Part shown: one piece after another, positions 1-7,717 of the stretch | How the letters are laid out: each line of letters opens with the position of its first letter | How positions within the stretch are numbered: position 1 is the first letter of the stretch | Origin: Chitinophagaceae bacterium | Lineage (GTDB): Bacteria; Bacteroidota; Bacteroidia; Chitinophagales; Chitinophagaceae | DNA length: 19,416 nt | NCBI GenBank assembly: GCA_025455245.1 | Contig: JALOMX010000002.1 | Span: forward strand, 1-19,416 | Direction: 5' to 3' | The notes under the pieces: generated by a model | Told to the model about the DNA's origin: nothing | Seen by the model: the letters and a program-made list of their open reading frames with translations, nothing else | Database searches by the model: none | Translations under genes and position numbers: made by a program

Positions 1-650
1 TTCATGCTCCTCATGGTCCGGCCTAATTCCTGAAGCCAGGAAGCTACGTTATACTTTTGATCGCTTTCGCGCATACTGCTTTCAAACCCCTGACGGCTTG
101 TAAACCGAATAATGAGCATCAGCACAATAACCAGCAGCAGGCCGAACACGATAAAAAAAGCATTATAAAAGGAAAGCAGCAATATCCCGAAAATTATCTG
201 AATGGTTGCAATGGGAATATCAAGCAGGATTTTACTTAATCCTTTTTGTAAAGAAACGGTATCAAAAAAGCGATTCAGTAATTCAGGCATATAGTAACCG
301 TCTACAGCAGCACTGTCCAATCGGGGAATCCTCTGTGCAAACTCAAATGAATACTGAACAAATATTTCCTGTTGAATGCGTTCATTGATCTTAAGCTGTT
401 GTACCTGCAATACCCCGGTGAGTAGAACACCAATTACAACAACAATAATAAGTATGGTCAAAGAGGTAGAGAAGGAGCCACCTAATACAAAGTTGATTAT
501 TGACTGTAATCCCAAAGGAATGCTGAGCGTAAGCAGACCGGTAAGAATTGCATAAAAGTAAATAGCAGATATGGCTTTTCGCTGAAGATGCAAGAGTTTA
601 AATAAACGCTGTACTGCTACAATAATTGAATATTCCCGTGGTGCTGCCAT
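1..650 (-). CDS. ABC exporter, N-terminal membrane domain (partial, runs off left edge)
   Basis: I translated this leftward frame by hand: an ATG at 648-650 opens 216 codons without a stop before the window edge. The product starts MAAPREYSIIVAVQRLFKLL and is strongly hydrophobic at about residues 28-56, 62-83 and 141-183, with polar stretches between them. This fits the transmembrane domain of a type I ABC exporter; the nucleotide-binding half would lie outside the window. Bacteroidota proteins of this type often sit beside HlyD-like adaptor genes and export peptides or proteins, but no substrate can be read here. The short charged N-terminus argues against a fused C39 peptidase domain. A TACCTTTG -7-type box lies upstream at 725-732 on the same strand. 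The exporter class is a family-level inference, because no Walker motif is visible in this fragment. Confidence 0.75.
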   Translation of the reverse strand, partial: MAAPREYSIIVAVQRLFKLLHLQRKAISAIYFYAILTGLLTLSIPLGLQSIINFVLGGSFSTSLTILIIVVVIGVLLTGVLQVQQLKINERIQQEIFVQYSFEFAQRIPRLDSAAVDGYYMPELLNRFFDTVSLQKGLSKILLDIPIATIQIIFGILLLSFYNAFFIVFGLLLVIVLMLIIRFTSRQGFESSMRESDQKYNVASWLQELGRTMRSM

Positions 651-703
651 TTGGGTGTTTTGAAGATTTTACTTAAAACAAGAAAATTTAAAGAATGTTA
701 TAT

Positions 704-720
704 CCTGAATTTATTTCAGG
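704..720. repeat. Inverted repeat near predicted ABC exporter start site
   Basis: CCTGAA (704-709) and TTCAGG (715-720) form a perfect 6-base inverted repeat around a 5-base spacer. It lies 5 to 21 bases downstream of the leftward TACCTTTG box, so it would overlap the start of the transcript. It could be an operator or a 5' stem. At this length chance is not excluded. Confidence 0.35.
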
Positions 721-724
721 TGTG

Positions 725-732
725 CAAAGGTA
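725..732 (-). promoter_or_regulatory. Bacteroidota -7 box (TACCTTTG) for ABC exporter
   Basis: On the minus strand this reads TACCTTTG, an exact match to the Bacteroidota sigma -7 consensus TAnnTTTG, 75 bases ahead of the exporter ATG. No good -33 TTTG is seen upstream, so the assignment rests on one element. Confidence 0.4.
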
Positions 733-877
733 TCAATAGATATAATATTGATGTTGAAACACTTTTTAGTTTCCTAATTTTCAGATTTCTTTATCAACTT
801 TTTGAATCTTAAATTTTTCAATTCGTTAAAAATAGCCTCATTTATGTACTGATTATGCAATCAAAAAGGTTTAGGCA

Positions 878-885
878 TACTTTTG
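878..885 (+). promoter_or_regulatory. Bacteroidota -7 box (TACTTTTG) for secreted protein gene
   Basis: TACTTTTG matches TAnnTTTG exactly and ends 28 bases before the GTG start at 914, which leaves a short leader. A -33 element is not obvious. Confidence 0.4.
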
Positions 886-913
886 AAAGCCTTTTTTAAA
901 AACTTACAGATCA

Positions 914-1675
914 GTGTTAGCAACCCGTGTTGTTTCTTTTTTTGCGTTCTGCCTGTTATTTGGAGTTGCTATTGCCCAGGAAATCGAGGTCAAAGGAGTT
1001 ATTTACGATATTTCTCAAAAGACACCATTAGAGGGGGTTAGCGTAATGGCAACCAATGGTTCGGGTACCTCAACCGATGAATTTGGGAGGTATAAAATCA
1101 TGGTAAGGCCCTCGGATTCCCTCTTTTTTAGTTACCAGGGAAAAGAAACCGCCAAATACCCTGTTTTAAAAATGGAGGATTTTTCTCAGTTTAATATGGC
1201 CCTTCATGTGTACGTACATGCCCTGCCCAATGTAATAGTCAGGCCCCCGGATTACAGGATGGATTCCATTCAGAACCGTCTCGATTATGCCAAATATTTT
1301 GATTATAAAAAGCCGAATCCTATCAGCAGTATCAATGTAGGCCCTACCGGTGTGGGCATGGACCCCAATGAAATAATAAATATGTTCCGTTTTAAGCGAA
1401 ACAGGCAATTAGCCAGTCTTCAGCGGAGGTTAATCCAGGAAGAAGAAGATAAATACATTGATTTCAGGTTCAGTGCAAAATTTATTTCAGAATTGACCGG
1501 GCTGAAGGATGAGGAACTAAAATTATTCATGCGAAAGTACCGTCCCCCTTATGATTTTGTGGTTATTACCAACAACCTCGAACTTGGTTACTATATTCAG
1601 CAATGTTATAAAAAGGAAAGAGGTTTGCTACCGCCCGGTGTACCCATCTACAATCTTGGTCCCGTAATTTATTAA
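914..1675 (+). CDS. Secreted protein with carboxypeptidase-like regulatory domain
   Basis: The 253-residue product begins with a signal peptide (hydrophobic VVSFFAFCLLFGVAIA, likely cut before Q22). Residues about 24-105 look like a carboxypeptidase-D-type regulatory beta sandwich: EVKGVIYDISQKTPLEGVSV, then GTSTDEFGRYKI and a strand ending in SLFFSYQGKE. This is the usual pattern of CarboxypepD_reg-like domains, which in Bacteroidota also sit in front of TonB-dependent receptors. No plug or barrel follows. The C-terminal half is charged (RFKRNRQLASLQRRLIQEEEDKY) and I recognise no enzyme motif. The start is GTG; it is the only plausible start because an in-frame TGA lies at 884-886. The protein probably works in the periplasm or at the outer membrane; its role is unknown. 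The gene ends 3 bases from the convergent adhesin-like gene. Confidence 0.82.
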   Translation: MLATRVVSFFAFCLLFGVAIAQEIEVKGVIYDISQKTPLEGVSVMATNGSGTSTDEFGRYKIMVRPSDSLFFSYQGKETAKYPVLKMEDFSQFNMALHVYVHALPNVIVRPPDYRMDSIQNRLDYAKYFDYKKPNPISSINVGPTGVGMDPNEIINMFRFKRNRQLASLQRRLIQEEEDKYIDFRFSAKFISELTGLKDEELKLFMRKYRPPYDFVVITNNLELGYYIQQCYKKERGLLPPGVPIYNLGPVIY

Positions 1676-1678
1676 GGT

Positions 1679-4159
1679 TTACCGTATTAATAAGGTACTT
1701 CCCCTTCGTTGTACTGTTTTGCCATCAAGCCCAACGCCTTCTGCCATCCACGAATAGGTCTGTGAAGGTTGGGGTAAGCCTTTGAAAATACCATCCCATC
1801 CGGCTTTTTCTTTATTGGTTTCAAATATCAGTTCACCCCAACGGTTAAATACTTTGAAGTAGCTTAATTCAGAAACACCCATCAAAACAGGGCGTAATAT
1901 ATCATTCAATCCATCACCATTGGGTGTAAATGCGTTAGGAACATAAATATTTGCCTCATCTACAATTTGAACAAGCAGCGAGTCAACGGTTACGCAATTC
2001 CCCTCTGTTGTCAATTCTATGGTGAAGTCTCTATCGGAAGTTCCTTCAAAAACAGGCGAATAACTCTCGGGGTTGTCCAGAAATTCATTGGGATTCCAAT
2101 TTGCGGTTTTACCAATTGCTCTGGCTTTTAACTGAAGGGGGACATCGCGAACTGCAAATACCGCCCGATATCGACGGTTAGGTTCCCTTTTCTGTACAAC
2201 CAATGTTTTTGTTACCACCTGCGGTGGGCTCGGACATTGCTCACTAAAAACAGTCAGGCTGATATTATAAATGCCGGGGGTATTGAAGGTATTTGGCAGA
2301 GGATCCCGGAGATTGCTGACTATACCGTTTCCAAAATCCCATCTGTAGCTGATTGGTGAACCAATATTCTCATCGGTTTTATTAATTGGAATAAAAGGCA
2401 GCCCTTCACAAATAAATTCACCATCAAAATCCGGTACGGGATTGGGATAAACGGTAATTTTCGCTTCCGCACTATCCATACAAACGGAATTGGTATTTAC
2501 CACAAGCTTTACAAGGAAAGTACCGGCTTTGGGGAAACTGAATGCAGGATTAAGGGCATCTGAATTACCGGTCCCCCCAAAATCCCAAAAGAATTGCATA
2601 GTGCCGGTTTCATTGGTACTATTGTTGGCAAATGAAAAGCTATTTCCAATAAGGCATTGCTCCGTTTGGGGAATGGAAAAGGATGCCACCGGAATAGACG
2701 ATATATTTACTTTTTGAATGGGTGTTTGGGCAGAACATCCGAATTCATCTTTTAGTGAAGCATAATAATCGCCGGTAACAATAGGTTTATACCTGTTTTT
2801 TGTTTCGCCATTGATCGGGCTTCCATTACGAAACCACTGTATAGATTGGGTATTTTGAACATTGAAAACAACGCTGTCAGTACTCCCGATACAATATTCA
2901 GGCTTACCCTCTATGGAAAGCGAATTTGCCAGGTTGCTTGCTATCACTTTAACCGTATCGTAGTCAATACAACCTCCGCCGGGGCTGCTCACTTTTAAAA
3001 CATAGTTTGCTGTGACAGGTGGTATTACAATCGGATTTGAAGAGGTTGGGTTAGCAATCCCCGCAACCGGCGACCAACTATAAATAAGCCCGGGTCTTGG
3101 GGGGGAACCGATTCGAACAGGTTCCTCATTGCAGGATAAGGTATCGTTTCCGGCATTGGCGCTAAAGTTGAGGTTGTCGATTAATTTGGCCGTTAATGTT
3201 TGAGGACAACCGAAACCCGGAAAGGGTGTCAATTCTACAGCAACGGTGGTTCCTGAAGCAGGTGGAGGGCTAAGGGTTAGTTGTTGACCGGTACCGATTT
3301 GCTGTGTTCTTTCATTGTTCAGCCAACGGTAATTCATAAAACCAAACGGGGCGGTTACGGTTATCCTTTCATCATTCGGGCAAAATGATGCCCCTACAAA
3401 TTCACCGCTGCAATCCGTATCTACATCAATATATGCATAGCCGAAATGCCTCCGGAATGTACAGTCGCCGGTTCTGAAAAGTAACCGTATGGTTTTCCCA
3501 GCATTTCCGTCAAGGTTAATGGTTACCGGTGTCCAGTCTTTGCACCAGATTGGTGTGTTATCCAATTGTACCTCTGATTGAAAAAAACCGGGTAGCCCGG
3601 TACCATAGGGAACAAATGAAAATGATGCACAGGGAATAATTGAATTGTCGGTGAGATTGGTAATCTCAATTTCCATCCGGGGTTGCTCGTAGAGCTGATG
3701 ATTGGGATCCTGGAAAACCACCGCATAATAATATAGGAGGCTAAATGTATTTCTGTCTGCAGGAATGGTGAATTCATAACTGATGGCTTCACCTTGTCCG
3801 CCTCCATAATCATTTCCCAGTTTTACACAATAAGCACTGCCGTTGGGGCTGATGGTCGGGAAACCGCCATAAGGATCCATTGTTCCGTCAGCCGCTGAAA
3901 TCAGGGTATGCCTATCCGGTTCAGGCTCGGGAGTTTCCGTAAGGGTAAACACATTATTTCCTCCCTGATTGGAAACCCAACCGGTATAAAATTTCCACCC
4001 ATTCAGATTACCTTGTTCAAAATCAATGTTTACCGGACACTTAGGTTGGCCATAAATCAAACCCGACTTCATTATGAAGAAGAATAGCCCTAACCATTTC
4101 AGGGACCTTACCAAAAAGTAACGAAACCGGTAATAATTCAAGTCTGACAAATTTGCCAC
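1679..4159 (-). CDS. Large secreted PKD-domain protein with gliding-motility (CHU_C, T9SS type B) C-terminus
   Basis: The product has 826 residues. A long N-terminus with a hydrophobic stretch (KWLGLFFFIMKSGLIYG, residues 21-37) looks like a signal peptide cut near Q38. Residues about 40-250 form a beta-rich domain with sugar-binding or MAM-like character. Ig-like stretches follow at about 260-485. Two PKD domains lie at about 490-572 (FFWDFGGTGNSDALNPAFSF) and 573-655 (YRWDFGNGIVS). The C-terminus (about 736-826) carries YVPNAFTPNGDGLNDILRP, FNRWGELIFE and the closing RRGSTLLIR, the signature of the CHU_C/gliding-motility-associated domain that directs secretion by the type IX system. An adhesive or matrix role at the cell surface is inferred. 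The start taken is GTG at 4157-4159; a TTG at residue 16 would give a more compact signal peptide and is an alternative. Confidence 0.9.
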   Translation of the reverse strand: MANLSDLNYYRFRYFLVRSLKWLGLFFFIMKSGLIYGQPKCPVNIDFEQGNLNGWKFYTGWVSNQGGNNVFTLTETPEPEPDRHTLISAADGTMDPYGGFPTISPNGSAYCVKLGNDYGGGQGEAISYEFTIPADRNTFSLLYYYAVVFQDPNHQLYEQPRMEIEITNLTDNSIIPCASFSFVPYGTGLPGFFQSEVQLDNTPIWCKDWTPVTINLDGNAGKTIRLLFRTGDCTFRRHFGYAYIDVDTDCSGEFVGASFCPNDERITVTAPFGFMNYRWLNNERTQQIGTGQQLTLSPPPASGTTVAVELTPFPGFGCPQTLTAKLIDNLNFSANAGNDTLSCNEEPVRIGSPPRPGLIYSWSPVAGIANPTSSNPIVIPPVTANYVLKVSSPGGGCIDYDTVKVIASNLANSLSIEGKPEYCIGSTDSVVFNVQNTQSIQWFRNGSPINGETKNRYKPIVTGDYYASLKDEFGCSAQTPIQKVNISSIPVASFSIPQTEQCLIGNSFSFANNSTNETGTMQFFWDFGGTGNSDALNPAFSFPKAGTFLVKLVVNTNSVCMDSAEAKITVYPNPVPDFDGEFICEGLPFIPINKTDENIGSPISYRWDFGNGIVSNLRDPLPNTFNTPGIYNISLTVFSEQCPSPPQVVTKTLVVQKREPNRRYRAVFAVRDVPLQLKARAIGKTANWNPNEFLDNPESYSPVFEGTSDRDFTIELTTEGNCVTVDSLLVQIVDEANIYVPNAFTPNGDGLNDILRPVLMGVSELSYFKVFNRWGELIFETNKEKAGWDGIFKGLPQPSQTYSWMAEGVGLDGKTVQRRGSTLLIR

Positions 4160-4258
4160 TTAAAAGTAGCAAAAACCTTATATACTAAAATCAAAGGTTT
4201 AAATATCAGGCAAAACAATTTAAAAAGATGGAAATATCCCTGTAAGCCAATCACGCTT

Positions 4259-5509
4259 TTATTCCTGAATCAACTGCACCAGGTTAACCAGTACTTCAAC
4301 TGATTTTTGCATATCCTGTACACTGATCCATTCGGTTTTACTATGAATTCCCTGCATTCCCGTAAATAAATTCGGACAGGGCAAACCCATAAAACTCAGC
4401 CGGCTTCCATCGGTACCGCCCCTGATGGGTAATTTACGGGGCTTTAAACCTGCTGCCTGAATTGCCTTTTCTGCCGAAGCTACAATGCCGGGGTATTTAT
4501 CCAATACCTCCTTCATGTTTCTATATTGTTCCCGCACCTTGAAATCGAATGAACAACCCTCATACTTTGAACAAACATCTGAAACAATTTCATGTAATTT
4601 GTCTTCAAAAACAGCTAATTCCGGTGTATAAAAACTCCTGATGATAAACTCAATAGTTGCTTTCTCTGCAATGCCATTCATAGATACCGGATGAACAAAC
4701 CCCTGCTTTTCGTTTGTAGTTTCAGGACTCCAGCTATCTTTTGGAAGAGTAGCAAGTATTTCACCGGCAGTCTTTAAGGCATTTACCAATTTACCTTTCG
4801 CATATCCGGGGTGTGCACTTACTCCATGAATAGTTACAGACACACCATCAGCACTAAAAGTTTCATCTTCAAGGTCACCTGCCTCTCCACCATCGAGGGT
4901 AAATCCAAAATCTGCTCCCAGTTTCTTCAGATTCACCTTTTCTGTTCCCCTTCCGGTTTCTTCATCGGGTGTAAATAAAATTTTAATGGCGCCATGCTTC
5001 ACTTCGGGGTGCTGTTGCAAGTATTGCACAAGGTCCATAATAATGGCCACACCGCTTTTGTCATCAGCACCCAATAAGGTAAGGCCGCTTCCTGTTATAA
5101 TATCATCCCCAATCTTTTCTTTTAAGTAAGGGTATTTATCAGTATCAAGAATCTGAGAAGTGTCATCGGGCAAAATGATCGGAAGGCCATTGTAATTCTG
5201 ATGAACAATCGGTTTTACATTCGTTCCGCTGCAATCGGGGGCGGTATCAACATGCGCACAAAAACAAACAACGGGACAGGGTTTGTCGCTATTCGCAGGG
5301 ATGGTTCCATATACATATCCGTACTCATCCATATGTGCATCGCTAATGCCCATATCCCTTAACTCTTCTGCGAGGATAACAGACAAATCTTTTTGCTTTT
5401 CAGTAGACGGAAAGGATTTTGAATGAGGATCACTTTGGGTATCTACCTGTACATACTTCACCAACCTGTCTTTAACAGATGATGTATAATTATTATCAAA
5501 TGGGATCAT
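4259..5509 (-). CDS. pepT: Peptidase T (tripeptide aminopeptidase, M20 family)
   Basis: PepT removes the N-terminal residue from tripeptides in the cytoplasm, using two zinc ions. The 416-residue product has the normal family length and all metal ligands in the expected order: H86 and D88 (CFCAHVDTAPD), bridging D149 (LLGADDKSG), E183 and E184 (FTPDEETGRG), D206 (FTLDGGEAGD) and H389 (GMQGIHSKTEW). The GGTDGS motif typical of this family is also present. There is no signal peptide. The gene starts 8 bases after the stop of the GH92 gene and follows the M14 peptidase gene, so it is probably the last gene of a three-gene operon and completes the breakdown of imported peptides. Confidence 0.96.
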   Translation of the reverse strand: MIPFDNNYTSSVKDRLVKYVQVDTQSDPHSKSFPSTEKQKDLSVILAEELRDMGISDAHMDEYGYVYGTIPANSDKPCPVVCFCAHVDTAPDCSGTNVKPIVHQNYNGLPIILPDDTSQILDTDKYPYLKEKIGDDIITGSGLTLLGADDKSGVAIIMDLVQYLQQHPEVKHGAIKILFTPDEETGRGTEKVNLKKLGADFGFTLDGGEAGDLEDETFSADGVSVTIHGVSAHPGYAKGKLVNALKTAGEILATLPKDSWSPETTNEKQGFVHPVSMNGIAEKATIEFIIRSFYTPELAVFEDKLHEIVSDVCSKYEGCSFDFKVREQYRNMKEVLDKYPGIVASAEKAIQAAGLKPRKLPIRGGTDGSRLSFMGLPCPNLFTGMQGIHSKTEWISVQDMQKSVEVLVNLVQLIQE

Positions 5510-5517
5510 AGCTGAAA

Positions 5518-7692
5518 TTAATTTGTTAAGGTGAATTCAAGTTTGCCGCCTTCCATCAATTCGGCATGGGTTATTTTATTTTTTTCAAGAATCAATCCAT
5601 TCCACTTTGCCGATTGAATAACTGCCTTGTCTTTATCCAGTCCGTTTACGAGTATCTCAATTTTTTTCCCATTATCAAGTGTAATAAAGGCCCTCCTGAT
5701 AATCGGGCTTCCCAAAATGTACTCTCCTGAAGCCGGATTCATGGGATAAAAACCGAGCGCACTCCAAACGTACCATGCACTCATCTGACCACAATCTTCA
5801 TTTCCGCTCAATCCATCGGGTTTGGTTGAATACATTTTTGTCAGAATTTCCCGTATCCTTCTCGATCCCTTATCAGGCGCACCAAGAGCGGCATACATGT
5901 ATGCAATATGATGGCTTGGTTCATTGCCATGTGCGTACTGACCTATCAATCCACTGATATCGGATGAAATATTTTCTCCGGTCATAGGTTTATTGTTTGT
6001 AAACAATGAATCAAGTTTATTGATAAGGGCTCCATCGCCCCCCATAAGTTCAGCATATTGCTTTATTGCATGTGGCACAAAAAAAGTATGTTGCCAGGCT
6101 GTTCCTTCAATATACATGCCATCAAAGCCATGCTCGCTGTGCATCGGGTCAAAAGGCTCTACCCACTTGCCGCTACTGTTTTTGGCCCTGAAAAATCCAC
6201 TTTCCGGATCGAAAAGATTTTTATAATTCTCAGCCCTTTTTGAATATTCAGTATAATCTTCTTCCTTACCCAGTTTTTTGGCTACCTGAGCAATACACCA
6301 GTCATCAAAAGCATATTCGAGGGTTATGGTTACGCTCCATCCGTGCTTATCCTGAGGAACATATCCAAATTTTCGGTAATGATCGGTTGCACGAATGTTT
6401 TGGTTTGCACTCGCTTTCATGGCCTCGTATGCCTTTTCATAATCGAAACCCTTGATTCCTTTCAGGATTGCATCTGCAATAATCGGAACCGAGTGATATC
6501 CTGTCATCGTATTGGTTTCCCAAAAATGCAGATCCCATACCGGTAATAATCCATGTTGCTCGTAAAAGGCAAGAAAACTGTTAATAATCAATGGCACCCT
6601 TGATGGCTGCAAAAGGGTAAATAAAGGATTTGCCCCCCTGAAAGTATCCCATAATGAGTGAACCGAATAAATTTCTTCAGAACTGTTTTTAACCAGGCTG
6701 TCAGCACCTTTGTAATTTCCGTTTGCATCGGAATACAAGGAAGGGGCCAGAAAACTATGGTAGAGTGACGTATAAAAAATAGTCTTAATGGTATCTTCAG
6801 CAACAATGTCAACCATACCAAGTTCATTTTGCCAAGCCTTACGGGCTTCCTGCCTGATAGCTTCAAAGTTGTAGCCCTTTTCCTGATCAAGTGCGGATAT
6901 TGCACCTGATACATCTGCAAAACTAATCCCGGTTTTAAAAATGACCTGTTCATTTTCATCTGTCTCAAATTCAATCCCTGCTATTACTTTAACACCTTTT
7001 GCAGAATCACTTTCAGCAGGTATCTTATCAGCAATCATTTTAACCGTTGCTTCTTTTATTTTCCCGGATCTGAGAGCAAAAAATACCTTTTGTCCTTTAG
7101 CCCATCCTTCACTAAAGCGATAACCCACAATGGTGCTGTCATCCATTTTCTTTACAAAACATTCTGTTGGTTTATCCCAGTTGATTGCCCAGCCAAGGTC
7201 TATACGCAGCATCGCATTTTTACTTTTGGGAAATGTGTGGCGCTGCCAGCCAATATGTTTTGAAACAGTCAGTTCACTTAGAATATTATAGTCTTTCAGC
7301 TTTACGGAATAATATCCCGGAGAGGCGGATTCGTCTTTATGGGAGAAAGAGGATGGGGTCATTATGGTATCGAGAGATTTTCCGACCGAAGGCATCATGC
7401 TGATGTCCAAAAGGTCTCCAATACCTGTTCCACTTAAATGGGTATGACTAAAGCCGACGATTACAGAATCGCTGTAATGATAGCCACTGCACCAATCCCA
7501 ACCCTGTGTACCGTTATCAGGACTTAACTGAACCATGCCAAAAGGGAGAACGGCTCCGGGATAAGTATGGCCATGTCCGCCGGTTCCAATAAACGGATCA
7601 ACATAATCAATGGCATCCTTTTGCTGATGATTATTTGAACAGGAGAAAAAAAACACAAAAAGTGAACAAACAGAAAGAAAACGAATTATCAT
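5518..7692 (-). CDS. GH92 family exo-alpha-mannosidase, lipoprotein
   Basis: GH92 enzymes are calcium-dependent exo-alpha-mannosidases that trim mannose from glycans such as N-glycans. The start at 7692 gives 724 residues and a lipoprotein signal (MIIRFLSVCSLFVFFFSC, acylated cysteine at 18). The longer reading frame back to 7830 would overlap the preceding peptidase gene and bury this signal. Family motifs are clear: DYVDPFIGTGGHGHTYPGA near the mature N-terminus, VHSLWDTFRGANPLFTLLQP, the GMYIEGTAWQHTFFVPH segment with the acid-type glutamate, GNEPSHHIAYMYAALG, and GNEDCGQMSAWYVWSALGFYP with the acidic pair of the active site. Length and motif order match a complete GH92. Linkage specificity cannot be read from the sequence. 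It sits 25 bases after the M14 gene and 8 bases before pepT. Confidence 0.94.
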   Translation of the reverse strand: MIIRFLSVCSLFVFFFSCSNNHQQKDAIDYVDPFIGTGGHGHTYPGAVLPFGMVQLSPDNGTQGWDWCSGYHYSDSVIVGFSHTHLSGTGIGDLLDISMMPSVGKSLDTIMTPSSFSHKDESASPGYYSVKLKDYNILSELTVSKHIGWQRHTFPKSKNAMLRIDLGWAINWDKPTECFVKKMDDSTIVGYRFSEGWAKGQKVFFALRSGKIKEATVKMIADKIPAESDSAKGVKVIAGIEFETDENEQVIFKTGISFADVSGAISALDQEKGYNFEAIRQEARKAWQNELGMVDIVAEDTIKTIFYTSLYHSFLAPSLYSDANGNYKGADSLVKNSSEEIYSVHSLWDTFRGANPLFTLLQPSRVPLIINSFLAFYEQHGLLPVWDLHFWETNTMTGYHSVPIIADAILKGIKGFDYEKAYEAMKASANQNIRATDHYRKFGYVPQDKHGWSVTITLEYAFDDWCIAQVAKKLGKEEDYTEYSKRAENYKNLFDPESGFFRAKNSSGKWVEPFDPMHSEHGFDGMYIEGTAWQHTFFVPHAIKQYAELMGGDGALINKLDSLFTNNKPMTGENISSDISGLIGQYAHGNEPSHHIAYMYAALGAPDKGSRRIREILTKMYSTKPDGLSGNEDCGQMSAWYVWSALGFYPMNPASGEYILGSPIIRRAFITLDNGKKIEILVNGLDKDKAVIQSAKWNGLILEKNKITHAELMEGGKLEFTLTN

Positions 7693-7717
7693 TAATTTAA
7701 ATTTAAAGTCAGGATTA

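Larger units (their letters stand above)
651..913. promoter_or_regulatory. Divergent intergenic region between ABC exporter and secreted-protein gene
   Basis: This 263-base, AT-rich gap separates two divergent genes. It holds a -7-like box for each direction (725-732 leftward, 878-885 rightward) and a small inverted repeat at 704-720. No clear -33 TTG/TTTG element stands at the expected distance from either box. I found no convincing small ORF. Confidence 0.5.

Noticed and set aside
57..388. Two 60-codon open frames on the plus strand at the left edge
   Set aside because: They are antisense to the hydrophobic exporter frame, which is continuous from 650 to the edge.
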